From Gnomoniopsis sp. IMI 355080 (Eukaryota; Ascomycota; Sordariomycetes; Diaporthales; Gnomoniaceae): 64,000 nt of DNA. The notes under the pieces were generated by a model. That model was not told the origin of the DNA. It searched no databases and saw only the letters and a program-made list of their open reading frames with translations. The number at the start of each line of letters is the position of its first letter. Positions within the stretch are counted from its first letter, which is position 1. Made by a program: the position numbers and the translations under genes. Of this stretch, positions 23,513 to 34,786 are shown one piece after another. Location: contig JAPEVC010000148.1 of assembly GCA_027946555.1 (NCBI GenBank), positions 1 through 64,000 on the forward strand, given 5' to 3'.

Positions 23513-24838
23513 TCAGAGCATCTCCTGTACCACCTGATTCTTTGCAAGATGTGTAGGAAACCCTCCCGCGAGGACAATTCGTAAGAATTCAATCTGGGCA
23601 GACATAGCCCAAGTTTCAATGGTAACCTTTTCCTTGCCCACAAAGATAGTCTCTCTGTAGCCAAATTCATTGACATCCGCTCCGTGTGCGCTGTTGATGA
23701 GCGCTCCGCCGGTGTTTGGGTTAGAGGCGGGCCTCCCAGCCGTCGAGTACCCTGGACCTTTGCCCCGTTCCAGGCCAGTCGCGATGCTGCTGAAGTCGCT
23801 CTTAAGGTGTCGTCGGTCGCGCTTAGACATGCTCTTTGAACCCTTGGAGGCATCGCGCATCTGCTGTGCAAGTCGCTTAGGGTCATACTGTAGGTTCATC
23901 TTCTCGCCGCTTTCCTCTTCCATCTGCTTCGCCGACTCGAAAAGCAATGCAATATTGTCGCCAGACGCTGTCTGCACGTAAGCGTCCGTGCTGTCAAGTT
24001 GACCGACAAATGCCTCCATCGCCTGCTCGCTCTGCTCGGACAAGTCTTCCAGGTGAGCCGCAATGAAGCCCCAACTCTGTAGGGCCGCAACGACCACGCC
24101 GCCAATATCTTCCGCACCTACTGTTGTCCCGTCCGACTCGATGATTTCAATAAAATACAACAGCATGTCCTCGGCAGCTTCAATCGAGCCGTCACCGTAC
24201 ATGACTGCAACGGCGAGGGCGTGGATAGCAGCGATCTTGACTTCTTCTTCGGAGTTGTCGTCTTCCACTGCGTCCTCAAGGCTCTTCTTGTGATTGCTGA
24301 GGATGGTGTCGGTGGGGTTGGTGAGGATCGTAACGGCCAGTGCCTTGAGTCCGAGGGTCTTCTCTGTCGTGCTTCCAGACTTTACAGCCCTCATCAAGCC
24401 CAGTACAAGGTCGTCCATGGAGCCCCGAATTTCCGCCTGCGCAAAGTAGTGTCGAACCAGGTGCAGATAGCTCTTCAACATGTCTTCCTTCTCCTGGTTG
24501 CTCATCTTCTTTCTCTCGCCGCTCCTCCCGCCAGCCACGATCTGCGACACGCGCATTTGCAGCCTGTCAGCCCAGGCGCGACCATTTGCACCACTGTCCA
24601 CGTCATCGCCATGATCGGAGCCCGAGTTGGTGCTCATGGTCATGATGTCGTCGAGCTCAGAATCTTCCTCACCATCGGAGGCGTATACACTGCCGGCGCG
24701 CGAGACATTGCGGCTGCTGAAGGGCGAGGCGCCGGGCGAGGTGTTAGGAGTGGCCATTTTAGAGTCAGGCCGCGCGCGGGCTTTGCGGGAGAGGGTCTTG
24801 CCACTCTCGAGGAGTGCTTTTTTGCGCAGGTCGTGCAT
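23513..24838 (-). CDS. Interferon-related developmental regulator (IFRD) domain protein
   Basis: Intronless frame encoding 441 residues. I start at MHDLRKKALLESGKT (24838) because this opening is typical of fungal IFRD proteins; an upstream non-ATG extension is not needed. A Ser/Asp-rich N-terminal region (about 25-85) precedes a helical repeat domain (about 85-330) whose segments, such as LHLVRHYFAQAEIRGS, TEKTLGLKALAVTILTNP and IAAIHALAVAVMYGDGS, match the armadillo-like IFRD fold. A basic region (KSMSKRDRRHLKSDF) and a conserved C-terminal block ending FLRIVLAGGFPTHLAKNQVV follow. Animal IFRD1/Tis7 is a transcriptional coregulator and IFRD2 binds inactive ribosomes; the role of the fungal protein is not settled. 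It is divergent from the FHA gene. Confidence 0.9.
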   Translation of the reverse strand: MHDLRKKALLESGKTLSRKARARPDSKMATPNTSPGASPFSSRNVSRAGSVYASDGEEDSELDDIMTMSTNSGSDHGDDVDSGANGRAWADRLQMRVSQIVAGGRSGERKKMSNQEKEDMLKSYLHLVRHYFAQAEIRGSMDDLVLGLMRAVKSGSTTEKTLGLKALAVTILTNPTDTILSNHKKSLEDAVEDDNSEEEVKIAAIHALAVAVMYGDGSIEAAEDMLLYFIEIIESDGTTVGAEDIGGVVVAALQSWGFIAAHLEDLSEQSEQAMEAFVGQLDSTDAYVQTASGDNIALLFESAKQMEEESGEKMNLQYDPKRLAQQMRDASKGSKSMSKRDRRHLKSDFSSIATGLERGKGPGYSTAGRPASNPNTGGALINSAHGADVNEFGYRETIFVGKEKVTIETWAMSAQIEFLRIVLAGGFPTHLAKNQVVQEML

Positions 24839-26554
24839 CTTAATAGTTGTGCAGTGGAGTTGCAAATGATCTTTGAGTTGTCCGGATCAATTGTCTATGG
24901 TATTCAGGTACGCGGGCGGATCTCTTCTTGTCAAATCTCAGGAAGGTGTGTTGTTGCTTATGTGTGGCGAACGATCGAGGCCTCTGTGTTGTTGCTTGGA
25001 ATGTGCGGAGACGGTACTCGTGGATAAGATGGCGTTCAGATTAAAATCCATGGAGAGTGTATTATAAGCGTTGGTCTTCGAAATATGGAGTTGAGAAGTT
25101 GTTGTTGCAGTCAGTTCAGACAAATTGTCTCTGTTGGTACCGTAAAGAAATAATGAGAAAAGATAAAAATTGGGATGTGGAGGGCATGACAATTTTATGG
25201 ATTGCGGGGGGTGGCTGGAATGTTGCCTGTGACATCAGGGCAGGGCGGCCCAACTTGTTGCAGGGTTGATGGTCAGCTGTCTGTCTGCAAGTGGCAGTCC
25301 TCCAGTCTGCCATGCAAGGCTTATTTCTCCTTCTACCTCCGTGATTGAAACGCGGGTCAAGCAGGTGACTCATAACTTCTTTCCAAGAACATCCTAACAC
25401 AAGCACTTAAAAACCTCCCCGAACTCCAACGCCCAGCTTAACTGTACAAATATGCTGTTCTCGGTTTATTTTGCTGGCCTAGCAGCCTGCAGTACAAACA
25501 GCTTACATACATAGTACGTAGTAGTGCCTTCTCAAAAGGCCCACTTGGAGGGGGGTGGTACCATGAACATGGCCCGTGCACGTTAAAGTGGTTGCAGGAA
25601 GTACCCGAGCTCCGTTGACCCCGCGGAAGGCGCCAAGCCGAAAGCATTCTCCTGCTCTCTTATACCCTGTGTTGCGCAGATGGATATTCGGCCTTTCTAG
25701 TAGGAAGATGTTCCTTAGGGATGTGTGAATTACTTGGATCCGGGCTCAAAGGATAAGACTGTTGGCGTGAAATGGCTCTATTCCTAGCATGTGAACGCCA
25801 CTTGGCACAACGGCCTGTGATAGCTCCTTAAATCCCCGCGTTTCCTGTCCGAGATAGGTCTGGTGGGGCCTTATCGTAAGGACGGGTCCCGCTCTACCCA
25901 CGTCTGGATATGGCATTCACGATTCCCAGAATTCAAGAAAGACGTGGCAACGGATAAAATGAGTATGTGGCTGTTGCTGACTTTGGGTCAGATGCTATTC
26001 ACTTGCGCAGCATTCACAAGCAGGTCCTACTTCTTGATTGTGTCAAAGCAGGCGCGCACGTTGGTAGGTAGTCCTGAGCGCTTATCAGTAACTCGACTAG
26101 GCAGTAGCAAAGACCAAGCCCCGCTGTCTCCAGCTGTCACATAGTACCTACCCAGGAGGCACCTACCACTCCATGTAGTCATAGCAGCAGTTGGTTCCGC
26201 CCTCTCAATCCTAATCTAGACCTTCAAACAACCCAAACCTTCCATCCATCCCTCCATCCGTCCATCTTCCTTTGACCGCCTCTGATACTTTCTCCGTCTT
26301 TCCTTTCCTTGTCTCCTTCACTCGACAACTCCACGTCTCCATCTTCTTGGCCCTCTAGCATACAATCTCGAGAGGCCGGCACGACCTCCCCCGCCTCCTG
26401 TGTCAATAGTCCGATTCGTCGCCCACCAACGTCGCCGTTCACCCATCGTTTGACCTCAATCCGTGCGAGGTCGACGGCACTACGGTTGATCTGGCTCACT
26501 TTTGGCTGATTGTCAATCTGCCATCTTTACGTGCTCGACCCTCACAAGCACGTT
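24839..26554. promoter_or_regulatory. Divergent intergenic region, IFRD and FHA genes
   Basis: A 1.7-kb region holding the promoters of both flanking genes. No coding frame of note. The right end (26220-26550) is C/T-rich on the plus strand (TCCATCCATCC-type runs), consistent with the FHA gene leader. A TAGTACCTACC element lies near 26143. Confidence 0.5.
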
Positions 26555-29085
26555 ATGGCCACAGAGAAGATGCACAAGGACTCGGGTGAGTTGCCCTTCT
26601 ATGTCAAGCAGTGACTCGGTACCAACTTCACTCGCAACGCCGCCTTCTCTTCCAACTTTGCTTCGTCGAGTCGCCAGGCTCCAGTCACACCAACTTCCGC
26701 ATATCTCAAAAAGGGACCCTCATTTACTGACACTTCTTTCGTCCCAACAGTCCTGATACGGCTTTCAGTCGTGCAGCCGGGCGACATCGACTATCCCGAG
26801 AGACGAATCATCCTGACCGAGTCCGAACCCACCGCCAAGCTCGGCAGATCTAGCAGCCGTCCCTCGCTGGGTCTGCAACCTGCTGTAAACAACGGCTGGT
26901 ATAATTCTCCAGTCATGAGCCGTCACCACGCCGAACTCGAGGCCGACTTCACCATCCAGGCAAGTACTTCTGCCAGAGTGATTGGTACTGTCACTAACTT
27001 GAACGTATTTCAGAAAGTGTATATCAGGGACTCGGGCTCCATGCATGGCACCTTCTTGAACAAGAACAAGGTCGTTGGCCATTCGTCTCAGCCAACGCGT
27101 ATCCAAGTCGGTGATGAGCTTACCCTTGGCTTGCCTGTATTCCGCAATCGCGAGGAGTTCCAGCCCGCACATATGCGAGTTGATGGCTTGGAATTTTACG
27201 ATACGTAAGTTGCCACTTTGAAGCATTTCGAATTTTGAGCCAGCTAACTCGATGCAGTCTTGGTCGGCCGACGACTACGCCTACTCGAACCTTCACTGTT
27301 CCTGATGACTGCTCTACAGACGACAATGAGCCTTTGGACGAGACTTCCAATGAGCCTGTGATCATGTGTGGCACCATCGCGAATGTAGGTATAGCCGATG
27401 ATAAGTTTGCAGACCTTGCCAGTGCGCCGAATCCATGGGCCGACTCGCATCCACCACCGGCCGAAGACTTTTCCCCAACATGCCACACTGTCGAGGGGCC
27501 GTCTCGTCAATTGGACGGTGCTGAGGACAATTCCGCCTCAAGTATCCTCCTCCGTCGACCTTACGGCCTTGGTGTCTGGAGCGATGTGTCGTCCAGCAAC
27601 GGGTCGCTCGTCTGTACTGAGAGTGACAGTGCTGGACCGACCGTGTTCAAGGACAACCTCACGGATAGCGACGATGACGATCAAGACATGGACTCGATTC
27701 CTGATATTGGATCAGGCGATGACCCTGAGCTGCTGCGAGGTGTCGAACATGGTGATGAGTCCCGGTCCCCATCTTGGAATAGCTTTTCATCGGACTCCGA
27801 GGATGAGGACATGGATAACGACTCTGTCCTCGATGACTCTGTCTCAGAAGGTTTCGCTTTGTTTGATGATGATTCTGATGACATGGTGGATGAGACCGAT
27901 GCGAACAGCAAAATCCAGCCTGAGACAGGCCTTCAAGCCGCGCACCAAACTGCGCACAGCCTGCGAGATCCTTCTAAAGACGTGGAGATTGATCACGCAC
28001 CCGTTCTACCCAGTCCCATCCCGCAATTGCCTCCTATCAGCAGTTTCATTTCAGCAGGCCCGAATGACTGGATGCCCTGCCCGCATCCCAACTGGGGTCG
28101 AAGGTCACCAAGTCCTTCTGATGCTGTGCTCCTGGGTCGCCTTGGTCGTACAGATGCGGCAAGCAGCGAAAAAGTTCAAGGTGCCGTCCGCCTTGACACG
28201 CCTGATCAAATTTTGTCCGAATGCAAGAAAGTTGGCGTCGATGGCGAAGATGTTTCAAAGGATCATGCGGATCTCGAAGGTCTCAGATCCCTCGGGCAGA
28301 AGAGTGGAAAAACTGAGTTTTTTGCAGCCAGAGCAGTCAACAAGAGGATTCACCAGGCGAACACTGAAAGTGAGCGTCTCATCGGGGCCGCGCCTCGGCC
28401 AAACCTCGGCACCCAACCTTCTGACTTTTTTTCGCCTCACCATGCATTTGGACTGACTGGGCCAAGCTTTGGTACCCCGTCTGACTTCGTTCTGGCTCCC
28501 CACACACGTGCACTGACTGGAGAGGTGCCAGATCACGATGCACTCCATCAATCTGTGTCTGCCGGTCCTCATCGCCAGTCACAGTATGAAACGAATGGCG
28601 AGTCGGTCGTCCAAGCTCACGCAGACGAGGATACCGCTGCTTCTGCAGAAAATCTCTCTGCAGCTGATACTTACACCTTCATTTTTGAGCCGCTCGACCA
28701 GATTCAAGGGCTGGACGGACAAACAGCTTCTGTCGTAACGACAGACAACCACGACGCGAGAAAGGGCAAGCGGAAGGCGGCAGAGATATCTGAAGAATCT
28801 CCATCAGAGTTCAAGTGGGCTTCCTCCTCAGAAGACAAAAGCAAGGCCGGTTCCTCAGCAGAGACTCTTAAATCTTCGTCCCAGCCATCATCTCAGTCTA
28901 CCCGCAATCCGATCCCCCTTCCATCGCCTCCGCCAAGTCCAGACGAGGTACGGAGCCCCGAGCAGAGGCCAAGCAAGAAAATCAAAAAGATCGCCGAGCG
29001 TGTGGGCTATGCTGCGCTGGGAGGCGTTTCGGTCGGCGCCATGGTCTTGACGTCACTAATCTACACGGCTCCCAACTTTGTTTGA
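26555..29085 (+). CDS. FHA-domain protein with C-terminal membrane anchor
   Basis: Four exons (26555-26585, 26751-26959, 27014-27204, 27258-29085) give 752 residues. The N-terminal FHA domain (about residues 30-115) binds phosphothreonine peptides; visible core residues are GRSSSR, SRHHAEL and GSMHGTFLN, where His replaces the usual Asn of NGT. Intron 2 uses a GC donor (gcaagt) with a CTAAC branch and is 54 nt without stops, so retention would insert 18 residues. The middle is acidic and disordered (DDDDQDMD, SDSEDEDMD). A basic cluster (RPSKKIKKI) is followed by a single hydrophobic segment (about 728-750) at the very C-terminus, so it is probably tail-anchored to ER or outer nuclear membrane. 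The layout resembles SLMAP/Far10 proteins of STRIPAK complexes, but no coiled coil is evident, so that link is weak. Confidence 0.88.
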
Positions 29086-31043
29086 GCAATTGGACTTTCC
29101 CTTATTTTCTCTGCTGTTGTGGTTTTGGGCTGGGCTTTTGGTCATCGGGCGTAAGGTTGAGGATAACATGGTTCGTGTTGGAGGATAAGGGTCTTTGTTT
29201 TGTCCGGTTCAATGCTTTTTTCCGTCATTATCTGATTCCTCCATCTGCCTGCTTGGTAACGCATGGGACGTGGTATCCATTCCTTTCTATTTTCATGCAA
29301 GGGAACATCAGGTCTCGGACGCCCTGTTGATCAGTACTCAATCCTGGACAGTTGACGATCTCAAGATAGCTGGGTATTTAGGTCGTCGCCATGCGACTTG
29401 ATAACGGACGGCCTCTATGAATTAGTCGCGAAACTAGGTACCCGATTAGTCAGGAAGATAATATGCTTTCTTGCACAATCAGGTTTCCTGCCGAATGGCC
29501 AGAAGCAATACAAGTGCCTTTGATGATATTGGAGAATTCTAACGATGTCAATACATGCTGGAACTGGTCAGAGAAACGTTGTCTAAGTATGTCTCTGGTT
29601 GTCTTGAATGTATAAGGACCTCGAATGATATGGTATCCGTAGCTTATTGGCAGACTTATTTGTATCCTTACCCATACAAGGCAAGACCTGCCTCTGCTTT
29701 AGAGCATGTTTAGGTACAAATGGGCCGGGAAACGGCAAAGAGCAAGGATACAAAATAAAAGCACACGGTTCTTGGCTGTTCTCATGCTTATCAAGACGAT
29801 TCCCGTTTGGTATTTGGAACAGTTTCAGAGTAACAATACCCTTTGTAGGATTGCGATCAGAACATCCCTAGATATCTTGGTTCTCGTCGCCAGCCGCCCG
29901 AAGAGCCTTGTAACTGTCCAGACTTGACTTGGTGAGCGAACAATTTTGTCTTAGTAGGTCACTTCTCCACATCAAGCCCGGTGAACTACGAGTGGTGCAG
30001 CGATTGTGCGTCGGCACCCTGCTCAGCAACCGAAGCACATCTACATGCGTATCTTGGTAGGTATCTAGCAAAGGCAGAAAGGCAGTCAAGAAGGTATACC
30101 TGGGACGCCAGTGTAGTCCTCATGGCCGATGGCACGGGTTATCTGGAGCCAGATTTGCCTGTTGCCGATTCCGAGCGTAGCATCAGTGCGCGTGAGTCCA
30201 AGGCGTCTAGAGGCGAGTGGGATGATGCAGTTATGGGACGGTTCTGGCCTGGACGGTGATTAGAGACAGATGATAAACGAGCGCAGATCCACTTCTGGCC
30301 TCTGGTCTGGGGTCCAGAAGTTGCTTTGTCAGGAAATTGACAGTCAGTCATTAAAGTTGAAAATTGTGAATCTGTTGAAGTGCCTTGGGTACCTGAGCGG
30401 ACACAGCACGGTTCAAAGATTCGCCAGGTTTCTATGTACGTTTATTAAAAGCTTCTCTTCAGGCACTATATTGAAATGAGGAATCAAGGGCATGGGGTTT
30501 GCGAGCTGGAGCCATTGAGCAGTTTGTGCCATATACGGCATGACCTTGGCAACTTGTGAACACACCCTTCATGTCTAGCTGATTTCATACAGACCTCTAA
30601 ATAACTACAAGCATACTTTGCAGAAAGCCCGGCCAACGCCAACTCTTTACAAGTGGTGTGTGACGTTCTCTGCAGATTCTGGCCTCGAAAGCTTCAAAGC
30701 CGCGGCTTATTGCTAGGTTCATTGGATATGCTACGGTGTTGTACCAACTCCTGGTTTCTTTCCCAGATAAGGCGGTGTCTTCTGCACCAGACAAGCGCGC
30801 TGCATATCACATGCTGCTACAATGAGGCTGAAAAGAAACCTTTTTTTTTTTTTTTTTTTTTTTTTTTGCGTTATGTCAATTCTGCCCAAAGCAGAATTCT
30901 GCGCCTTAGTGCTGAGATAACAGTGACTTTGAACACCACTTTCTAGTCTAATCTTTGCCATTGAGTTTCTGGAAAGTCTATATCTTTTGAAGACGGTGGA
31001 ATATACATTCTGATAGGAACGGAATCTCTCATGTGACACTGTC
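29086..31043. other. Intergenic between convergent genes
   Basis: About 2 kb between the 3' ends of the FHA gene (+) and the DUF1275 gene (-). No supported gene; moderately AT-rich. It contains a 27-base T run at 30841-30867. Confidence 0.5.
30841..30867 (+). repeat. Poly(T) run, 27 bases
   Basis: Uninterrupted run of 27 T; equivalently poly(A) on the minus strand. No target-site duplication or element body was recognised beside it, so it is more likely a mononucleotide microsatellite than a retroposon tail. Length in a single assembly is uncertain. Confidence 0.85.
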
Positions 31044-31850
31044 TTACGCCTTCGACTGCTCTGGATGAATGCCACCATTAACATTTTCATCGCCGTCAAG
31101 GCGCAATAACAGCAGTGAAAGCCCGGCGAGGAGCTTGAAAATGGCCGTCAATAGAAGACAGAGTTGGGGCGCATAATATCTGTACGCAAGGCCACCAACA
31201 AGTCCTCCGACGAAGAAAACCACTATGAACATAATCCTCTCATCCCGCGGCTTGTTGCTGGCCGCAAAGAGCCTTGGATCCGAGAAAAAGTCGGCCATTG
31301 CCCCAGTAGCAACCTGCGTCGGTATAGTAGGTGGTCCATTCATACCCTTCGTCGTGACATTCTGACACCCCATGGAGAACGAAAGCAGCGCCACAGCCGC
31401 ATACTCAGTGTTGTCGTCTCCGCTGTGGACCTTATCTCCCCAGATGAGTCCGACCACAATGAAGCAGATTATAGACTGCTGCATAATATCTGCAAAAACC
31501 CAGAATCTCTTTTTGCGCCCAATGAGATTTCCAACTTGTCCGCTCACTGCAGAACCACCCCACGAGGCAATAAGAGAGGTGACGGCTGCCACTGGATGTA
31601 CGTCGGCTGGATCGATGGCGGCAAGCTGGCCCGCAGCGAGAGCCAAAAAGATTATATTGCCTGTATTGTTGGCGGTGAAAACACCAAGGAATGGCACGCT
31701 GAAGACATCGACAGCGCCGGCGGCGAAAGAAAGCAGGAGGAGGAATGGTATGTGCTGAGCACGCTTCGGATTTGTGCGCGCGAAATCAATGTCTTTATGC
31801 CAGTATGCCGAGGAGAGGGGGCTGGTGGAGCGTGCCTTGAAGAGAGACAT
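31044..31850 (-). CDS. DUF1275 (YoaK-type) multi-pass membrane protein
   Basis: Intronless frame; the ATG at 31850 gives 268 residues. Four to six hydrophobic segments are visible, including LLLLSFAAGAVDVFSVPFLG, NIIFLALAAGQLAAI, SIICFIVVGLIWG, IMFIVVFFVGGLVGGLAY and a C-terminal LLLLTAIFKLLAGLSLLLL-like segment. The family landmarks are the AAGAVDVFSVP...FTANNTGNIIFLAL block and MGCQNVTTKG...TIPTQVATGAMADF, which match DUF1275. The transport substrate of the family is not established; bacterial members are annotated only as YoaK-like membrane proteins. The short charged N-terminus is cytosolic by inference. The gene is divergent from aconitase, with 408 bp between starts. Confidence 0.9.
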   Translation of the reverse strand: MSLFKARSTSPLSSAYWHKDIDFARTNPKRAQHIPFLLLLSFAAGAVDVFSVPFLGVFTANNTGNIIFLALAAGQLAAIDPADVHPVAAVTSLIASWGGSAVSGQVGNLIGRKKRFWVFADIMQQSIICFIVVGLIWGDKVHSGDDNTEYAAVALLSFSMGCQNVTTKGMNGPPTIPTQVATGAMADFFSDPRLFAASNKPRDERIMFIVVFFVGGLVGGLAYRYYAPQLCLLLTAIFKLLAGLSLLLLRLDGDENVNGGIHPEQSKA

Positions 31851-32258
31851 TATTTCACACAATTCAGCCAAGAAAACTGTGAAGCCGTAGCTCAATAACC
31901 CAGGCTCAAGATAATAGGTCAGGGGCGCATTATGTTCAGAATGTCTGACGGTATCGTCCTATGTAATAAGGAGGACGACAATGTTACACTACCTAGATAC
32001 GGACGTACTAATAATTCCTTGTATTGCCGATAAGGGTCCGGCCTATTCCGCTGACCATAACTCCTAAGCCGATTGGCGGTCAGTGGCAACGAGCCCCTGT
32101 CGTCAAACTAGAGGGCGGCTTCGGTTCCGGGATCGGCCCCCAGATTTTGGGAGTGGGCTTTGACTCCGGTACATTTTATCCTCGCCGACTTTTCTGGACC
32201 TTGCCTTTTTGCTGTTGTAGAGCCACCTTCGACTCGATCCAGGCGCCTCAGTCCCAAG
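31851..32258. promoter_or_regulatory. Divergent promoter region, DUF1275 and aconitase
   Basis: A 408-bp region between two diverging start codons, so it must contain both promoters. The side near the DUF1275 gene is AT-rich and the aconitase side is GC-richer. I could not pin a TATA box or factor site with confidence. Confidence 0.45.
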
Positions 32259-34786
32259 ATGAGGTCAATTGATGTAGCCAGACGCTCGGGAGCACTGGCG
32301 AGGGTGAGCACCATATACCCCAAAAATTTCAACGCATCATCAAGACCTCAAATTAACTATGAAATTCACAGAGTGCCCTTCAGCTCCGCCGCCTTCCATC
32401 GACGACCCGCCAGCTCTCGACTGGACCAGCCCTCCCAGCGACCTACGAGACCCTCTACAACAAATATGCCGAAGTTCGCCGTGTTCTCGGCACGCGCCGC
32501 CTCACCCTCGCCGAGAAGATTCTCTATTCGCACCTCGACAAGCCTGAGGAGAACCTGCTCGCCAACACCAACGGTGGCCGTGACATCCGTGGCCGTGCCA
32601 ACCTCCAGCTCAAGCCTGACCGCGCCAATATGCAGGATGCCTCCGCACAGATGGCACTTCTGCAATTTATGGCTTGCAATCTACCTCGCACCGCTATTCC
32701 GGCTAGTATACATTGCGACCACCTGATTGTTGGTGAGCAGGGCGCAGACAAGGACCTGATTGCTGGACTGAGCGCGAACCAGGAGGTATTCGACTTCTTG
32801 GAGAGCGCAGGCAAAAGATTTGGAATAGATTTTTGGCCGCCTGGCGCTGGCATTATACATCAAACTGTGTTGGAGAACTATGCGAGGCCGGGCTTAATGA
32901 TGTTGGGCACAGACAGTCACACGCCGAATGCGGGTGGCTTGTGTACAATTGCCATTGGTGTTGGTGGTGCAGACGCTGTCGAGGCGCTCGTCGGTGCGCC
33001 ATGGGAGTTGAAGGCCCCCAAAATCCTGGGTGTGAAACTGACGGGCCAGCTGAATGAGTGGGTCGCACCGAAAGATGTCATCTTAGCTCTCGCCGGCAAA
33101 TTGACTGTAAGAGGTGGCACCGGATTCGTGATTGAATACAGTGGACCTGGCGTTGAGACTTTAAGCTGCACGGGCATGGCCACGATATGTAACATGGTGA
33201 GTGTTCCACTAAATGCTGGAGAATTCTCAAAGGCTGACGGTTAATTTTCACAGGGTGCGGAAGTCGGCGCGACAACATCGATTTTCCCCTTCACGGAGGC
33301 TTCGGCAAGGTACCTGGAGGCCACGAGGAGAGGAGATTTGGCGAGTGCGGCGAAAATCTTCCAGAGCTTCCCTGGAGTCGGGAACTCGGAGGACGCATAC
33401 TTCAGGTTCAGGGCCGACGAGGGTGCTGAGTACGACCAGCTGATCGAGATCAACCTCTCCGAGCTTGAGCCCCATATCAACGGACCTCACACTCCTGACC
33501 TCTCAACACCACTCTCTGCATTTAAGAAGACGGTCGAAGAAGAAAATTGGCCACACAAGGTGTCGGCTGGGCTTATCGGAAGCTGCACGAATAGCTCATA
33601 CGAAGACATGACCCGAGTGGAAAGCATAGTAAAGGCCGCCGAGGCAGCAGGGCTCAAGCCCGCCACGGACTTTTACGTCACGCCCGGAAGCGAGCAGATT
33701 CGCGCTACGCTTGAGCGGGATGGTATTCTCGACACTTTCACTGACGCAGGAGGTATTGTCCTCTCTAATGCCTGTGGTCCATGTATCGGACAGTGGAAGC
33801 GCCGCGACGGTGTTGAAAAGGGCACACCGAACGCCATCTTCACCTCCTATAACCGCAACTTCAAAGGCCGCAATGATGGCAACCTTGAAACCATGAACTT
33901 CCTCGCGAGCCCCGAAATCGTCACAGCAATGGCCTTTGCCGGCTCCACCACCTTCAACCCGATGACCGATACTCTGACCACCCCCGACGGAAAGGCCTTC
34001 CGCTTCCCAGCGCCCGTAGGCGTGGAAGACCCGAAGACTCCCTTCGAGATTGGCAATGACGACTTCAAAGTTGCCTCACAAGAGCCCGACCCCACCGTCT
34101 CGATCGCTATTTCCCCGTCCTCCCAACGCCTCGCTCTCCTCGACCCCTTCGAGCCCTTCCCCCAGTCCGATCTGAGCGGTCTCCGCGTTCTTGTGAAAGT
34201 CAAAGGCAAATGCACGACTGACACCATTTCCGCCGCGGGGCCCTGGCTCAAATATAAAGGCCACTTGCCCAACATTGCGACCAACACGCTCAACACGGCC
34301 GTCAACGCTGCGACGGGCGAAGTCAATGCTGCTTACGACTTTGACGGATCCAAATCCACGATCCCAGACCTGATGCGTAAATGGAAGGAGGCCAACCGGC
34401 CATGGCTGGTGGTCGCGGAGCACAACTACGGCGAGGGCTCCGCGCGTGAGCATGCTGCGCTGCAGCCGAGGTTCTTGGGTGCGCGGATTATTGTCTGCAA
34501 GAGCTTTGCAAGAATCCATGAGACGAACCTGAAAAAGCAGGGTGTGGTGCCACTGACATTTGCAAACGAGGCCGATTATGATCGCATCGAGGCGTTGGAC
34601 GAGGTGGAGACCGTGGGGTTGTACGAGATGCTGAGGAATCAGGGTCGCGGAGACGTGCAGTTGAGAGTGAAGAAGCATGCGAGCGGCGAGGAATTTCTCG
34701 TGCCGGTCAAGCATGCCGTGTCGAAGGACCAAGCGGGTTTTATTCTGGCGGGCAGTGCGTTGAACTTGCTTTCGAAGGGGATATAA
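32259..34786 (+). CDS. Aconitate hydratase, mitochondrial (Aco2-like)
   Basis: Three exons (32259-32303, 32372-33196, 33254-34786) encode 800 residues. The spliced N-terminus (MRSIDVARRSGALAR, then SALQLRRLPSTTRQLSTGP) is an Arg/Ser-rich mitochondrial presequence. The three Fe-S ligands are present: Cys401 in GSCTNSS and Cys464/Cys467 in NACGPCIGQW, with the same spacing as mammalian mitochondrial aconitase. Substrate loops include GTDSHTPNAGG, and the swivel domain has NYGEGSAREHAALQPRFLGA. The Ala in GEGSAREH and the following IIVCKSFARIHETNLKKQG resemble yeast Aco2, the isozyme linked to homocitrate dehydration in lysine synthesis, more than Aco1; that isozyme call is inference. It catalyses citrate-isocitrate interconversion in the mitochondrial matrix. 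Confidence 0.95.

Noticed and set aside
30841..30867. Retroposon tail at the poly(T) run
   Set aside because: No element body or flanking duplication recognised.
31164..31898. 244-codon frame antisense to the DUF1275 gene
   Set aside because: The opposite strand has clear membrane segments and family motifs.
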